From: Procambarus clarkii
Taxonomy: Eukaryota; Arthropoda; Malacostraca; Decapoda; Cambaridae
Length of the DNA stretch: 64,000 bases
Assembly (NCBI RefSeq): GCF_040958095.1
Contig: NC_091208.1
Coordinates: forward strand, 15,901,452-15,965,451
Reading direction: 5' to 3'
Both the position numbers and the translations under genes were made by a program. Of the stretch, positions 1 through 11,532 are shown one piece after another; position 1 is the first letter of the stretch; the number at the start of each line of letters is the position of its first letter. The notes under the pieces are model-generated. The model ran no database searches, was not told the DNA's origin, and saw nothing but the letters and a program-made list of their open reading frames with translations.

Positions 1-750
1 TAAGTGATTTTGGGTAGTAGAGCCCCAAGCACAAATACCATAGTTGAGATATGGATAGATAAGGGAGTAATAGAGAGTCACCAGGGCAGGGCGTGGTACA
101 TAATATCTGATCTTAGAAAGAATGCCCACAGTTTTTGAAACTTTTTTTGATATGTTTAGAATGTGTCCCTGGAAATTCAGCTTGTGGTCAATGAGAATGC
201 CAAGGAATTTGCCATCTAATTTGTTACAAATTTGGGTATTGTTTATTTTGAGATTTATTTGATTAGAGGATTTATTGCCAAACAGAATATAGAAAGTTTT
301 GTCAATGTTAAGGGTGAGTTTGTTGGCAGTTAGCCACAGATGGACTTTATTTAGCTCAGTATTTACTGTGGCATTTAGAGCAAGGGAATCAGGACTGGAG
401 TAAATGAAGGTTGTGTCGTCAGCAAATAGAATTGGTTTGAGGTGTTGGGAGGCATTTGGAAGGTCATTAATGTAGATGAGAAAGAGGAGAGGGCCAAGTA
501 TGCTGCCCTGGGGAACACCAATGTTGATGGGTAGGGTGGGAGAAATTGTATTATTCACAGAAACACATTGGAACCTGTCAGTAAGGTAGGATTTGAGGTA
601 TTGTAGGGAGTGTCCTCTGACACCATAATGATGTAATTTAAGAAGAAGGTTTTGGTGGTTGACAGTATCGAAAGCTTTACGCAGGTCCACAAATAACCCA
701 ACAGGGAACTCATTTTTATCAAGAGCTGTATGAATCGAGTTAAGCATACT
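1..750 (-). mobile_element. LINE-A copy A-1, 3' (RT) portion
   Basis: This stretch is the reverse complement of the reverse-transcriptase region of LINE-A, reading from about the AAACGCTAA-proximal part of the RT C-terminus at base 1 back to the residues just before the GLFVDLRKAFD motif near 690. It runs off the left edge of the window, so the 3' UTR and tail are outside. At 746-750 it stops at the sequence ATACT, which recurs at 6951-6955, where the same element continues in the same orientation. The gap is LINE-B copy B-1, so this and the 6951-8810 segment are one element split by a later insertion. The family placement (CR1/L2-like non-LTR element) rests on RT motifs and tandem 3' tails in other copies. 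Confidence 0.9.
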
Positions 751-1143
751 CTCTTCTCCTTTCACCAATCAGCCCGGCAGATGTTGTGTCCATCATACAC
801 TCTCTAAAAACCAAGGCAGGGAACACCAGTGAAATTCCGTCCATTGTGTACTAGAGAGCCTCCCATGCCCTTGCCCCACCCATAGCACTACTGTTCAACA
901 AATCTATAGAGTGTCACACCTTCCCTGATATCCTCAAAAATGCAAGAGTAACGTCAGTCCATAAAGGAGGCAATCCGGCGGACATAAACAATTATAGACC
1001 AATATAAAATCTACCCATTCTATCAAAAATATTTGAAAAAATTATTTACAAACAGCTCTATTCCTACCTCGTAAAATTCGACATACTCAGCCCCTGCCAG
1101 TTTGGCTTCCGGTCCCAAAAGAGCACCAACGATGCAATCATTT

Positions 1144-1435
1144 GCAGTCTCCGTGGTGTAGTGGTAAGACACTCGCCTGGCGTTCCGCGAGCGCTATGTC
1201 ATGGGTTCGTATCCTGGCCGGGGAGGATTTACTGGGCGCAATTCCTTAACTGTAGCCTCTGTTTAACGCAACAGTAAAATGTGTACTTGGATGAAAAAAC
1301 GATTCTTCGCGGCAGTGGATCGTATTCCAGGGACCTTAGGATTAAGGACTTGCCCGAAACGCTACGCGTACTAGTGGCTGTACAAGAATGTAACAACTCT
1401 TGTATATATCTCAAAAAAAAAAAAAAAAAAAAAAA
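1144..1435 (+). mobile_element. tRNA-derived SINE with LINE-B-like tail
   Basis: A SINE inserted in B-1. Its head is tRNA-like: an A-box-like TGGTGTAGTGG at 1154-1164 and a B box GGTTCGTATCC at 1204-1214, the usual RNA polymerase III internal promoter. A body of about 120 bp follows. From about 1334 it matches the end of LINE-B: a TTAAGGAC segment, the TGCCCGAAACGC hairpin motif with stem ACGC-TAC-GCGT, then CTAGTGGCTGTACAAGA. It ends in 23 A residues at 1413-1435. ATT brackets the insert, too short to be sure of a target duplication. The shared tail implies mobilisation in trans by LINE-B-type reverse transcriptase. A free tRNA gene is unlikely because the acceptor stem is not closed. Confidence 0.88.
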
Positions 1436-2105
1436 TTAGTCACCTTGACGTTATCTACTCAGCCCTTGACAAAAATGAGTTTCCGATTGGACTCTTCATT
1501 GACCTAAGAAAAGCCTTTGATACTGTTAATCACAACTACCTCTTACTTAAACTCCAGCATTATGGAATCCGAGGCCTTGCCCTTGACTACATCCGATCCT
1601 ATCTTAGTGACAGACACCAATATGTAACCATCAATGATACAACTTCTTCCACTCTACCAATTACCGTTGGAGTGCCACAGGGCAGCATCTTAGGACCTCT
1701 TTTATTTCTTATATATATAAACCTTACCAAACCTTATAAACCTTAAACCATATATAAACCATGCTCCCTTACTCCATTGTACCCCTGGCTTTGCCTGCAT
1801 CTCAAATTGCAAATTGTTACTTACAGTGTACCTGAGAGTACTTGTAAGCAATCTACCTCATTTTTCATTTTTGCTCAATTTGTTTTTGTATTGCTTAGTC
1901 TTGTTTATATTTTTGTTTTGTATCTCTATATCTTGTGTTTTGTATAGTCCATGTTTATATGTTTTTTCGTTAATCTCATTTATTACCTAGGTTGCCTAGC
2001 CTAGCCATACTCCCTTACTCCATTGTACCCCTGTAAGCCCCTTTTGAGTTTGCTTTGTTCTGTATTGTGTACATCTTTTTCCCTATTTTATAGCTTATTT
2101 CTACC

Positions 2106-5100
2106 TTGTTATTTGTCTTTCTTCCCTTGTTTTTCCTGCAATCAGCTTTTTTTATGCAGACAAGTATAGACCCTGAACTTAACATCTTATCCACTATCTA
2201 TGACAATTATCACTTTAATGATCTAAATTGCAGATATTTTGCAGCACATGATTTAAACAATGTATTAACTCATAATCACAATATCTCTGTAATCAATTTG
2301 AACGTTAGATCCCTAGGTAAACACTTCGATGATGTTAGTGCCTTGATTGAAGCTATTGACAACAAATTCTCTTTTATTATACTTACTGAAACATGGTTGA
2401 AAGAGGATACTACTCAGCTCTTTAACATGCCTAACTACTCAGCAATTCACAACTGTCGTCAACTTCAGAGAGGTGGTGGCACTGCTCTTTACTACCACCA
2501 AGAACTAACATGCTTAAAAGAAATTAGAACCAGAGACTGCTATGGGGAGTATATCTTCGCCAGCTTCAGAGTCAAGGGTGCCGAGTCTGTCCTGACTGTG
2601 GGTGCAGTTTATAGAATTCCTAACACTGATGTGTCCGAATTCAACTCAAACCTTAGAAATCTAATACTTGATAACAGACTGAACAAAAACCACCTAATTA
2701 TCGCAGGGGACTTTAATATTGACCTCTGCGAGCCTGAACACCCCACTGCTGTTAGCTTCCTCAACTGTATGAATTCCTGCTTCCTCATACCCTTAATCAC
2801 TAGACCTACTAGAATCACTGATAGCACTGCCACGACGCTCGATCACATCTGGACAAACATAACCTCTCCGCTTACTTCAGGTATAATCACAGATAGCACT
2901 ACAGATCATTACCCCACATTTCTCTTAACTAACATTAGCAAACCACCTCTTGAGTCAAGAGTGATACGTTTTAGACTACACAATGAAACTGCTATAGACA
3001 ATTTTATAACTGCTGCTGATAATGTCAACTGGGAGTCCGAGTTAGGTAACATAGTGGACATCAACCTAGCAGTGCAATCTTTTCTTCAAAAAACTCTTAG
3101 CCTTTAAAATACCCACTGTCCTATGCTTACAAAACAAGTCACAACCAAAAGGCTTAACAATCCCTGGCTTACAAAGGGAATACTTAAATCTATTAATAAA
3201 AAACATGACCTTGAGAAGAAGTATAGGTTAGGAATTGTCTCCAAAGAATTCTCAAAGAATTACTCATTATTGCTGTCTAAGATAATTAGACGAGCCAAAA
3301 CTAAATACTACGAAGATAAATTTACCCAAATAAAGAGCAACATTAAACAAACTTGGAGAACAATTTCTCAAATATTGGGATCAAAGAAGTCTTTAAATAA
3401 CAAACCGACTCTCCTGTCTAATAACGATGGTCAGCTTTCAGCCTCTGATTCTGCTATTGAGTTCAATAGGTTCTTCTCTTCCATTGGTTCATCCCTTGCA
3501 AATGATATTCCATCTTCCAGTACAGACATTAATGACTATCTTTCAGGTAACTATCCACAGTCTCTGTACCTAAAGCCTATTAATTCCACTGACGTCAATG
3601 AGATAATCCTTTCCCTTAAAACCAAGTCTGGTGCCCTTGAGGAGATACCAACTTTAATTTACAAAAAAGCCTCCAGATCTTTAGCCCCTGCTATTGCTTT
3701 GCTCTTCAACAAGTCACTTGAACTCCAAACCTTCCCAGATATTCTAAAAAAAGCGAGAGTAACGCCTGTCCACAAATGTGGCAATCTCACAGATGTTAAC
3801 AACTACAGACCTATATCTATCCTGCCAAACTTGTCAAAATTTTTGAAAAACTAATCTATAGATTCAGATTCAGATGTTTATTCAGGTAAGGTATATACAT
3901 ACAAGTGATGTTACATTAATGGATTGATATATAGATAGAGCTAGTACATACAATGCCTAAAGCCACTATTACGCAATGCGTTTCGGGCAAGAAAAACATT
4001 AATATCTAGAACTTAATACTAATTGAGCATAAAGAATAAGCAGCTTTAAAATATAAGCAGCTTTACTCATATCTAGCCAAACTCAATATACTTAGCCCTT
4101 GCCAATATGGCGTCAGACCCAAAAAAAGCACTAACGATGCACTTATTAGTATGCTTAACTCGATTCATACAGCTCTTGATAAAAATGAGTTCCCTGTTGG
4201 GTTGTTTGTGGACCTGCGTAAAGCTTTTGACACTGTCAACCACCAAAACCTTCTTCTTAAATTACATCATTATGTAGTCAGAGGACACTCCCTACAATAC
4301 CTCAAATCCTACCTTACTGACAGGCTCCAATATGTTTCTGTGAATAATACAATTTCTCCCACCCTACCCATCAACATTGGTGTTCCCCAGGGCAGCATAC
4401 TTGGCCCTCTCCTCTTTCTCATCTACATTAATGACCTTCCAAATGCCTCCCAACACCTCAAACCAATTCTATTTGCTGACGACACAACCTTCATTTACTC
4501 CAATCCTGATCCCCTTGCTCTAAATGCCACAGTAAATACTGAGCTAAATAAAGTCCATCTGTGGCTAACTGCCAACAAACTCACCCTTAACATTGACAAA
4601 ACCTTCTATATTCTGTTTGGCAATAAATCCTCTAATCAAATAAATCTCAAAATAAACAATACCCAAATTTGTAACAAATTAGATGGGAAATTCCTTGGCA
4701 TTCTCATTGACCACAAGCTTAATTTCCAGGGACACATTCTAAACATATCAAAAAAAGTTTCAAAAACTGTGGGCATTCTTTCTAAGATCAGATATTATGT
4801 ACCACGCCCTGCCCTGGTGACTCTCTATTACTCCCTTATCTATCCATACCTCAACTATGGTATTTGTGCTTGGGGCTCTACTACCCAAAATCACTTACGT
4901 CCTCTAATTACTCAACACAAAGCTGCTATTAGGACAATATCCAATTCTGGCCCCAGACATCACTCGGTACCCCTACTTAAATCTCTGAATATGTTAGACA
5001 TTAAGTCACTGCACATTCTCTCATGTGTATTATACATATATAAAACGCTAAACTATAATGCCAATCCTGATCTCAAAAGCTTCATAGAAGGTTGTATCAG

Positions 5101-5290
5101 AACCCATGAGCATCACACCAGAAATAAATACAGTTTTGATATTCCTAGAGTACGACTTAATCAAACTAGAAATGCTCTACAAATTAAGGGGCCCAGAATG
5201 TGGAATGACCTTCCCAACCATGTTAAAGACTGTACCTCTCTCAACCAGTTTAAGTTAAAAGCGAAGCTATACCTAATAAATTCCCTGTAA
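2106..5290 (+). pseudogene. LINE-A endonuclease-reverse transcriptase ORF, broken (A-2)
   Basis: The protein would nick the target DNA and reverse-transcribe its own mRNA. From N to C: about 60 leader residues, an apurinic-type endonuclease (LNVRSLGKHFDDV, TETWL, AGDFNIDL, TTLDHIWTN, TTDHYPTFLL), a linker, then RT (NNYRPISILPNLSK, GLFVDLRKAFDTVNH, GVPQGSILGPLLFLIYIND, catalytic FADDTTF), and a C-terminal region ending KLYLINSL at 5288. Breaks: TAT to TAA at 3105 (intact in A-5), loss of one A in the run at 3836 shifting frame before SKIFEKL, and the A-3 insertion at 3861-4039. The frame reopens at 4151 and runs to 5290. The start at 2106 is the first ATG of the open frame; its hydrophobic first 15 residues may be untranslated. 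Confidence 0.88.
3861..4039 (-). mobile_element. LINE-A 3'-end fragment A-3, nested in A-2
   Basis: An antisense 3' UTR fragment inserted in the A-2 RT region. It starts with the GATTCA-type tail (two units), then the TATTCAGGTAAGGTATAT end and the hairpin motif in antisense (GCAATGCGTTTCGGGCA), and stops about 30 bases after the AATACTAATTGAGC segment. It belongs to the subfamily with the CTGAAT tail. At its 5'-truncated (right) end the target sequence ATAAGCAGCTTTA occurs twice, at 4036-4048 and 4053-4065, with a few extra bases between. Confidence 0.9.
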
Positions 5291-5684
5291 CCTACCTTAC
5301 CCTTCTATTGTCAACCGATGTCTGTTTTTTTCTTTAAAGAGCGCTGTTTGTCGACATAATTGTATTTGTGCTGCTTTTTCATCTATGTTTTCATTTCTTG
5401 TTTTCATTCTACTCATTATGCTCAATTAGTATTAAGCTTGTCATTTAAGTTTATCATGCCCGAAACGCTTTGCGTAATAGTGGCTTTAGGCATTGTATGT
5501 ACTAGCTCTACCTATAAGTCAAACAATCCTTGTAAATATTTATTGTATGTATGTACCTTACCTAAATAAAATTGTATTGTAAACCGATCTGCCTAATGTC
5601 TCTAATATTCTCAAACCTATACTGTTTGCTGACGATACTACTCTTATCTATTCAAACCTCAACCCACATACACTAAATAATGTT

Positions 5685-6443
5685 GTGAATAATGAATTAA
5701 AAAAAGTCCACTTATGGATGTCAACGAACAAACTAACATTAAACATCGAAAAGACTTACTACATCTTATTTGGAAGCAAATCATCAAATGCAATTCAGCT
5801 ACAGATAGACAACATTAACATCAGTAATAAAAATGATGGCAAGTTTCTTGGCCTATTCCTAGACAAGAGACTCAACTTCAGCACCCACATTCAACACATA
5901 ACTAAGAAAGTCTCTAAGACAGTTGGTATACTCTCCAAAATCAGATATTATGTTCCTAACTCTGCTCTCCTCTCACTATATTATGCACTAATCTACCCCT
6001 ATCTTAATTATGGTATCTGTGCATGGGGGTCTACCACTGCAAACCACCTTAAGCCCATCATCACACAGCAAAAATCTGCTATCAGAATTATAACTAACTC
6101 TGCTTTCAGACAACACTCAGCTCCCTTGTTTAAATCCCTAAACTTGCTAAATATTAACTCCCTCTACACATTCTCTTGTGTCAGCTACATTTACAAAACC
6201 CTGTTCTTAAATGCAAACCATGTTCTGAAACTCTCCCTGGACAGATGTAATAGGACCCATTATCACCACACCAGAAATAAATATCTCTTTGATATCCCCA
6301 GGGTCAAACTTAATCTGTGTAAACACTCTATGCAAATTAAGGGACCTAGTCTATGGAACTCACTCCCTAGTGAATTGAAAAACTGTAAAACTTTTGCCTT
6401 ATTTAAAAGCAAAACCAAAAAGTACCTAACTTCATCTTCTTAG
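5685..6443 (+). pseudogene. LINE-B RT C-terminal part (B-1)
   Basis: A 252-residue open stretch covering the end of the LINE-B RT and the C-terminal domain: VHLWMSTNKLTLNIEKTYY, FLGLFLDKRLNFSTHI, YPYLNYGICAWGSTT, and the C-terminal GPSLWNSLPSELKNCK. It is the continuation of RT sequence at 751-1722 after the A-2 insertion; the catalytic FADD motif lies just upstream, near 5627, partly outside this open frame. Residue by residue it resembles LINE-A closely enough to be a sister family, but with different 3' UTR and tail. The protein has no intact N-terminal half in this copy. Confidence 0.85.
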
Positions 6444-6950
6444 TTTCCTACATTGAGCTTTAAATTTGCTCTGTACCTAGTGTTACCCAATCTCCTAATT
6501 TTTATGTAATATCAAACAACCTTATCATTGTGTTCATTGCTGTCTTCTTTTATGTGCTAGCCATATGGTGTATTGTGACTACCAATTTTTGTCAACTACC
6601 ATTCAAGCTGTCATTGCAACCAATCTTATATTGTTTCTGCTGTATTGTGCCTACCAATTTTTTTTTGTCAACTACCATTCAAGCTGTCATTGCAATCAAT
6701 CTTAGCTACCTATGTGCTTTAATATACTGTACCTACAATTTTCTCTCATCTTTTTTTCATTTCATGTAATCTGTTATCATTTTTTGTCTATAACTTTTGC
6801 AAGTATTTACCTCCTTAAAATTTTCTTAGATTAAGGACCTGCCCGAAACGCTGCGCGTGCTAGTGGCTTTACAAGACTGTAATTACCATATTAGTATCCT
6901 CACATTCCTTATGTACATTCTTGTATATGCATAAATAAATAAATAAATAA

Positions 6951-8810
6951 ATACTAATAAGTGCATCGTTAGTGCTTTTTTTGGGCCTGAAGCCATATTG
7001 GCAAGGGCTAAGTATATTGAGTTTGGCTAGATATGAGTAAAGCTGCTTATAGATTAGTTTTTCAAAAATTTTTGACAAGTTTGGCAGGATTGATATAGGT
7101 CTGTAGTTGTTAACATCTGTGAGATCACCACATTTGTGGACAGGCGTTACTCTCGCTTTTTTTAGAATATCTGGAAAGGTTTGGAGTTCAAGTGACTTGT
7201 TGAAGAGCAAAGCAATAGCAGGGGCTAAAGATCTGGAGGCTGTCTTGTAGATTAAAGTTGGTATCTCCTCAAGGGCACCAGACTTGGTTTTAAGGGAAAG
7301 GATTATCTCATTGACGTCAGTGGAATTATTAGGCTTTAGGTACAGAGACTGTGGATAGTTACCTGTAAGATAGTCCTTAATGTCAGTACTGGAAGATGGA
7401 ATATCATTAGCAAGGGATGAACCAATGGAAGAGAAGAACCTATTGAACTCAATAGCAGAATCAGAGGCTGAAAGCTGACCATCGTTATTAGACAGGAGAG
7501 TTGGTTTGTTATTTAAAGACTTCTTTGATCCCAATATTTGTGAAATTGTGCTCCAAGTTTGTTTAATGTTGCTCTTTATTTGGGTAAATTTATCTTCGTA
7601 GTATTTAGTTTTGGCTCGTCTAATTATCTTAGATAGCAATAATGAGTAATTCTTTGTGAATTCTTTGGAGATTATTCCTAACCTATACTCTTCTCAAGGT
7701 CATGTTTTTTATTAATAGATTTAAGTATTCCCTTTGTAAGCCAGGGATTGTTAAGCCTTTTGGTTGTGACTTGTTTTGTAAGCATAGGACAGTGGGTATT
7801 ATAAAGGCTAAGAGTTTTTTGAAGAAAAGATTGAACTGCTAGGTTGATGTCCTCTATGTTACCTAACTCGGACTCCCAGTTGACATTATCAGTAGCAGTT
7901 ATAAAATTGTCTATAGCAGTTTCATTGTGTGGTCTAAAACGTATCTCTCTTGACTCAAGAGGTGGTTTGCTAATGTTAGTTAAGAGAAATGTGGGGTAAT
8001 GGTCTGTAGTGCTATCGGTGATTATTCCTGAAGTAAGCGGAGAGGTTATGTTTGTCCAGATGTGATCTAGAGTCGTGGCAGTGCTATCAGTGATTCTAGT
8101 AGGTCTAGTGATTAAGGGTATGAGGAAGCAGGAATTCATACAGTTGAGGAAGCTAACAGCAGTAGGGTGTTCAGGCTCGCAGAGGTCAATATTAAAGTCC
8201 CCTGCAATAATTAGGTGGTTTTAGTTCAGTCTGTTATCAAGTATTAGATTTCTAAGGTTTGAGTTGAATTCGGACACATCAGTGTTAGGAATTCTATAAA
8301 CTGCACCCACAGACAGGACAGACTCGGCACCCTTGACTCTGAAGCTGGCGAAGATATACTCGATCCCCATAGCAGTCTCTAGTTCTAATTTCTTTTAAGC
8401 ATGTTAGTTCTTGGTGGTAGTAAAGAGCAGTGCCACCACCTCTCTGAAGTTGACGACAGTTGTGAATTGCTGAGTAGTTAGGCATGTTAAAGAGTTGAGT
8501 AGTATCCTCTTTCAACCATGTTTCAGTAAGTATAATAAAAGAGAATTTGTTGTCAATAGCTTCAATCAAGGCACTAACATCATCGAAGTGTTTACCTAGG
8601 GATCTAACGTTCAAATTGATTACAGAGATATTGTGATTATGAGTTAATACATTGTTTACATCATGTGCTGCAAAATATCTGCAATTTAGATCATTAAAGT
8701 GATTATTGTCATAGATAGTGGATAAGAGGTTAAGTTCTGGGTCTATACTTGACTGCATAAAAAAAGCTGATTGCACGAAAACTAGGAAAGAAAGGCAAAT
8801 TACAAAAGTA
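6951..8810 (-). mobile_element. LINE-A copy A-1, 5' (EN and early RT) portion
   Basis: The 5' half of the LINE-A element whose 3' part is at 1-750. In antisense it starts (right side) near 8810, shortly upstream of the MQSSIDPELN leader, and runs through endonuclease and early RT to the NDALIS codons at 6957, where B-1 interrupts. Only about 37 bases upstream of the leader match copy A-2; beyond 8810 the two differ, so either A-1 is 5'-truncated here or the two copies carry different 5' UTRs. Confidence 0.87.
6957..8776 (-). pseudogene. LINE-A EN-RT ORF, N-terminal part (A-1), broken
   Basis: Open pieces at 8776-8294, 8139-7678 and 7639-6957 (minus strand) together cover the endonuclease and RT up to FRPKKSTNDALIS. 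Visible motifs are LNVRSLGKHFDDV, TETWLKEDTTQLF, TTLDHIWTNITSP and NNYRPISILPNLSKIFEK. Breaks: a frameshift near 8365 after RTRDCYG, an in-frame stop TAA near 8222 in the loop before AGDFNIDL, and another disruption near 7680 (HDLEK, then a shifted frame). The piece ending at 6957 reads on into the B-1 tail by chance. Inactive copy. Confidence 0.85.
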
Positions 8811-9690
8811 TGTATGAATGTATTTGTGACTGTTGGTTTAGAAACAAGTTAGCTGATTTGCGTGGCAAGATAAGGATTTTTGAGGTCTAGGAATGATTAA
8901 CCTATGAATATAGTGGCTAGCATCCAGCTGAGTTGCCAGAAGGATGAATTGCGGTGCGACGTTTGGGCAGCTTTTTGATGGATGTGATGACAGTTGACTA
9001 ACCTATAAACACAGGTTCTAATCCGCTGAGCTGATAGATAGATGTCTGATAGCCACCTTTGTAATGTAGCCACCATTTATCAACAGTGTTACATAAATGC
9101 TGTCGCTCTGTAAGAATTACCCAGATTAAAAAATAGTAGTGGAACCGCTGTAGATATTCCCTGATATCTATAGATACCCCTGATATCTATAGATATCCCA
9201 TTTATCCTACGATATTGATATCCCAATATAGGTATCCCCTATATCCCCTGCAGATAATCGCATACTGCGATTACTGAGATTGTCATCTGAAATATCGTGC
9301 TTCTCCACTAAATTTTGGCTAAAACTAGAATGCAAACTAATATTACGATTAAAAAAATGATAAGCATGATAAAAATGTATATTCTTAAGCCCTTGGTGAG
9401 GTTAGGATAGGTTCAGGCTAGTCTGACCCTTTGAAGAAATATTATTATTACTAATAATAATTGAATATATTACAAATAAGCAAGATGCAGGTTGGATCCT
9501 ACTCAAATCGCCCTTTAACTGATAAATCAAAAATGGATCTAAATTATACAAAACAAACCACTGCTAATGTTCAAATTACATTCTTTTGTAATCTGTATTA
9601 AAGCAGATTCCATTCCATTCCTATTGAAAGGATTTTAAAATTCGTTATTGAAGAAGCCGTCTCCCAATTAATTTGGTGAAAACTTTTTGA
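8811..9690. other. Unassigned AT-rich DNA
   Basis: No convincing coding or RNA gene. It contains a run of ATATC/GATAT-rich short repeats at about 9155-9260 (several copies of GATATCTATAGATA) that could pair locally, and an AT-rich stretch at 9340-9480. It may be host flank or a decayed element; I cannot tell. Confidence 0.5.
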
Positions 9691-9693
9691 CAA

Positions 9694-10257
9694 ATGAACA
9701 AACAAAGCATTAGACAATTGGCCATGTCTTACAGAGTATTTAAGTTTCGAAATTCTATATCTCAAATCTATAGATTTTTGCCCAACATAGAGCTATTAGT
9801 CTTTACAAAATATTTTATAAATGACACAATTATAATTACGAAGGCAAATATTACGTGGAAAATATTAGAGGGGCTGGTCCCAAACCTGCACACAGAAATA
9901 ACAGCACATGAGACTAGAAGACATGGCAGGATGTGCAGAATACCCCCGTTGAAAAGCAGAGGTGCAGCAGGTACTCAGAGAGAGAACTCTATCAACATCA
10001 GAGGTCCTAGACTGTTCAATACGCTTCCACTACACATAAGAGGCATAACTGGCCGACCCCCTCACAGTGTTCAAAAGAGAACTGGATAAGCACTTCCAAA
10101 GGATACCTGATCAACCAGGCTGTGATTCATACGTCAGGCTGCGAGCAGCCGCGTCCAACAGCCTGGTTGATCAGTCCCGCAACCAGGAGGCCTGGTCGAC
10201 GACCGGGCCGCGGGGACGCTAAGCCCCGGAAGCACCTCAAGGTAACCTCAAGGTAAG
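9694..10257 (+). mobile_element. LINE-C 3' end (RT C-terminus and hairpin 3' terminus)
   Basis: The 131-residue open frame at 9694-10089 ends in a typical C-terminal region of CR1/jockey-type LINE polyproteins: WKILEGLVPN, RHGRMCRIPPLKSRG, and SINIRGPRLFNTLP. After a frameshift near 10065 the sequence continues in another frame (QRIPDQPGCDSYVRLRAA, NSLVDQS, TTGPRGR, stop at 10219-10221). The short 3' UTR ends in repeats of ACCTCAAGGTA at about 10231-10257. The same end, from QRIPDQPG to the stop, recurs at 29752-29880. The N-terminal side before about 9820 is weakly supported. The element is truncated on the left and abuts a Penelope-like fragment on the right. Confidence 0.75.
10107..10174 (+). 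repeat. Nested hairpin in LINE-C coding end
   Basis: Perfect 17-bp inverted repeat: CTGATCAACCAGGCTGT at 10107-10123 pairs with 10158-10174. Inside it GGCTGC (10137-10142) pairs with GCAGCC (10145-10150). It lies in the last codons of LINE-C. The second copy at 29764-29831 preserves the same arms. Confidence 0.9.
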
Positions 10258-11490
10258 GTAAGGCTGTTTCTAACTAATAGTTTACCAACAATATTTTCGT
10301 AATTAAACAGTACATGTATATTAAAAGCTTTCAAGGCCTTGCCAATATTTTCAAACCCAGAAAAATATGGTAAACATAACACATTCTCTGGGCGAATTTT
10401 ATCACTGCATATTTTATAATATGTACGACGTGCTTTGCTACGGCAAACTTCCAAAACACTCAGTTGATAACTAAGCTTGAGACCAATGGAATCAATATTC
10501 TTAAACTCTTCTTTTAAGAATTTTGGACTAACAACCCGAAGAGCTCTTAGATACATAGAGTAAAAATGTATTGTTTCACATTATATCTATGCCCTGAGAA
10601 ATTGTGAACATAAGATTCGTAGGCTTTCTATAAACACTAAACTTTAGTGAAAAATCTTCCCTATGAATAAGTATATATAAGAATGGCATACATTTATCAA
10701 TTACAGTCTCCATAGTAAATATTATAGAGGTGATTTGATCATTGAGTTTAGCTACAAATTCGTCTGTATTTACATCGTAGACAATATACACAGTATATCA
10801 TCAACATATTTAAAGCATGGAATGGTTCCAGGGGTAATTTTTGAAATAAATTTCTTTTCGAAGAGCTCCATGTTCTAGTTTGAAAGCAATGGCGATGAAG
10901 TATTCCCCATTACCATTCCAAAAGTCTGTAAATAATACTCATTATTAAAGGTAAATTTACATTCTTTTATGCACAGCTTAACGAGATTGACCACAATATC
11001 AGCAGAAAGAGGTAAAACAAGATTCATTAATTCATGAGCAAGGTAATCAAGAATATCATCAACAGGCACCTTTGTAAACAAAGAGCAAACGTCAAAACTG
11101 ATTATCTTGACATCAGGAGTGATTGGAACCCTATTTAATTTGTTAACTAATTCAATAGAATTAGTCAAATGAGAAGAGAAAATAGTTCCTAACAATGGGG
11201 GACAAGATTTTGGTAAGCCATTTAGAAAGTTTCTAAGAAATGATTCCCACAGAACTGATGATAGGCTTCATGGGAAAGTTAGGTTTATGAGTCTTGACAA
11301 GTCCATAGAGATATGGTAATGAAGGACATAAGGTACTCAATTGATTAAGACCTTTATGGTTACTTAACAACTTCTTCAAGCTGCTATTGAAGAACTTGAT
11401 GATGTCATCAAGAGGATTTTTCACGAGTTTGGTGTATGTTGAAGAATCTTGGAGATCATTCATTTTGGATACATTTTGGTCAAGATACAT
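10258..11490 (-). pseudogene. Penelope-like element reverse transcriptase, broken
   Basis: Four minus-strand open pieces in order (11490-11233, 11195-10875, 10791-10576, 10556-10248) carry a Penelope-type RT: LPYLYGLVKTHKPNFP with a following PIISSVG, SFDVCSLFTKVPVDDIL, NNEYYLQTFGMVMGNTSSPL, and FSLKFSVYRKPTNLM, then the post-RT part ending NYENIVGKLLVRNS. The motif order and the KTHK/MxMG signatures are what separate Penelope-like RTs from LINE RTs. Frameshifts separate the pieces; the segment with the catalytic DD between 10875 and 10791 is damaged. The C-terminal GIY-YIG endonuclease expected after this is missing, because the element ends at the LINE-C junction near 10258. Confidence 0.82.
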
Positions 11491-11532
11491 TGTTGACTCA
11501 TTTTGGATTCATTTTGGATTCATTTTGGTCAG

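Larger units (their letters stand above)
1724..5579 (+). mobile_element. LINE-A copy A-2, longest copy in the window
   Basis: A 3.9-kb LINE-A inserted in B-1. The flanking TAAAC(C) occurs at 1718-1723 and 5580-5585, a 5-6 bp target duplication. It contains about 380 bp upstream of the ORF, the EN-RT ORF, a 3' UTR with the ACGC-TTT-GCGT hairpin near 5465, and an ATTGT-type tail. The upstream part carries a direct repeat: CTCCCTTACTCCATTGTACC occurs near 1761 and again near 2010. I cannot confirm that all of 1724-2105 is LINE-A 5' UTR because no other copy reaches it. The first 45 bases iterate a TAAACC(TTA) unit. The copy is dead: nonsense codon, one-base deletion and an inserted LINE-A 3' fragment. 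Confidence 0.88.
751..6950 (+). mobile_element. LINE-B copy B-1 (5'-truncated, interrupted twice)
   Basis: LINE-B sequence occupies 751-1143, 1436-1722 and 5585-6950; the gaps are a SINE and LINE-A copy A-2. Joined, the pieces follow the antisense LINE-B copy at 13348-17362 without loss. The element is 5'-truncated within the linker before the RT domain and ends in a 3' UTR with the ACGC-TGC-GCGT hairpin (about 6845) and an (AAAT)n tail at 6929-6950. ATACT flanks both ends (746-750 and 6951-6955), giving a 5-bp target duplication inside LINE-A copy A-1. An in-frame TAG near 850, where B-2 has a Lys codon, and other changes mean the copy is not functional. Confidence 0.9.

Noticed and set aside
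1144..1216. A functional tRNA gene
   Set aside because: Only the internal promoter boxes are kept; the acceptor stem is not closed and the sequence runs on into a SINE body and LINE-like tail.
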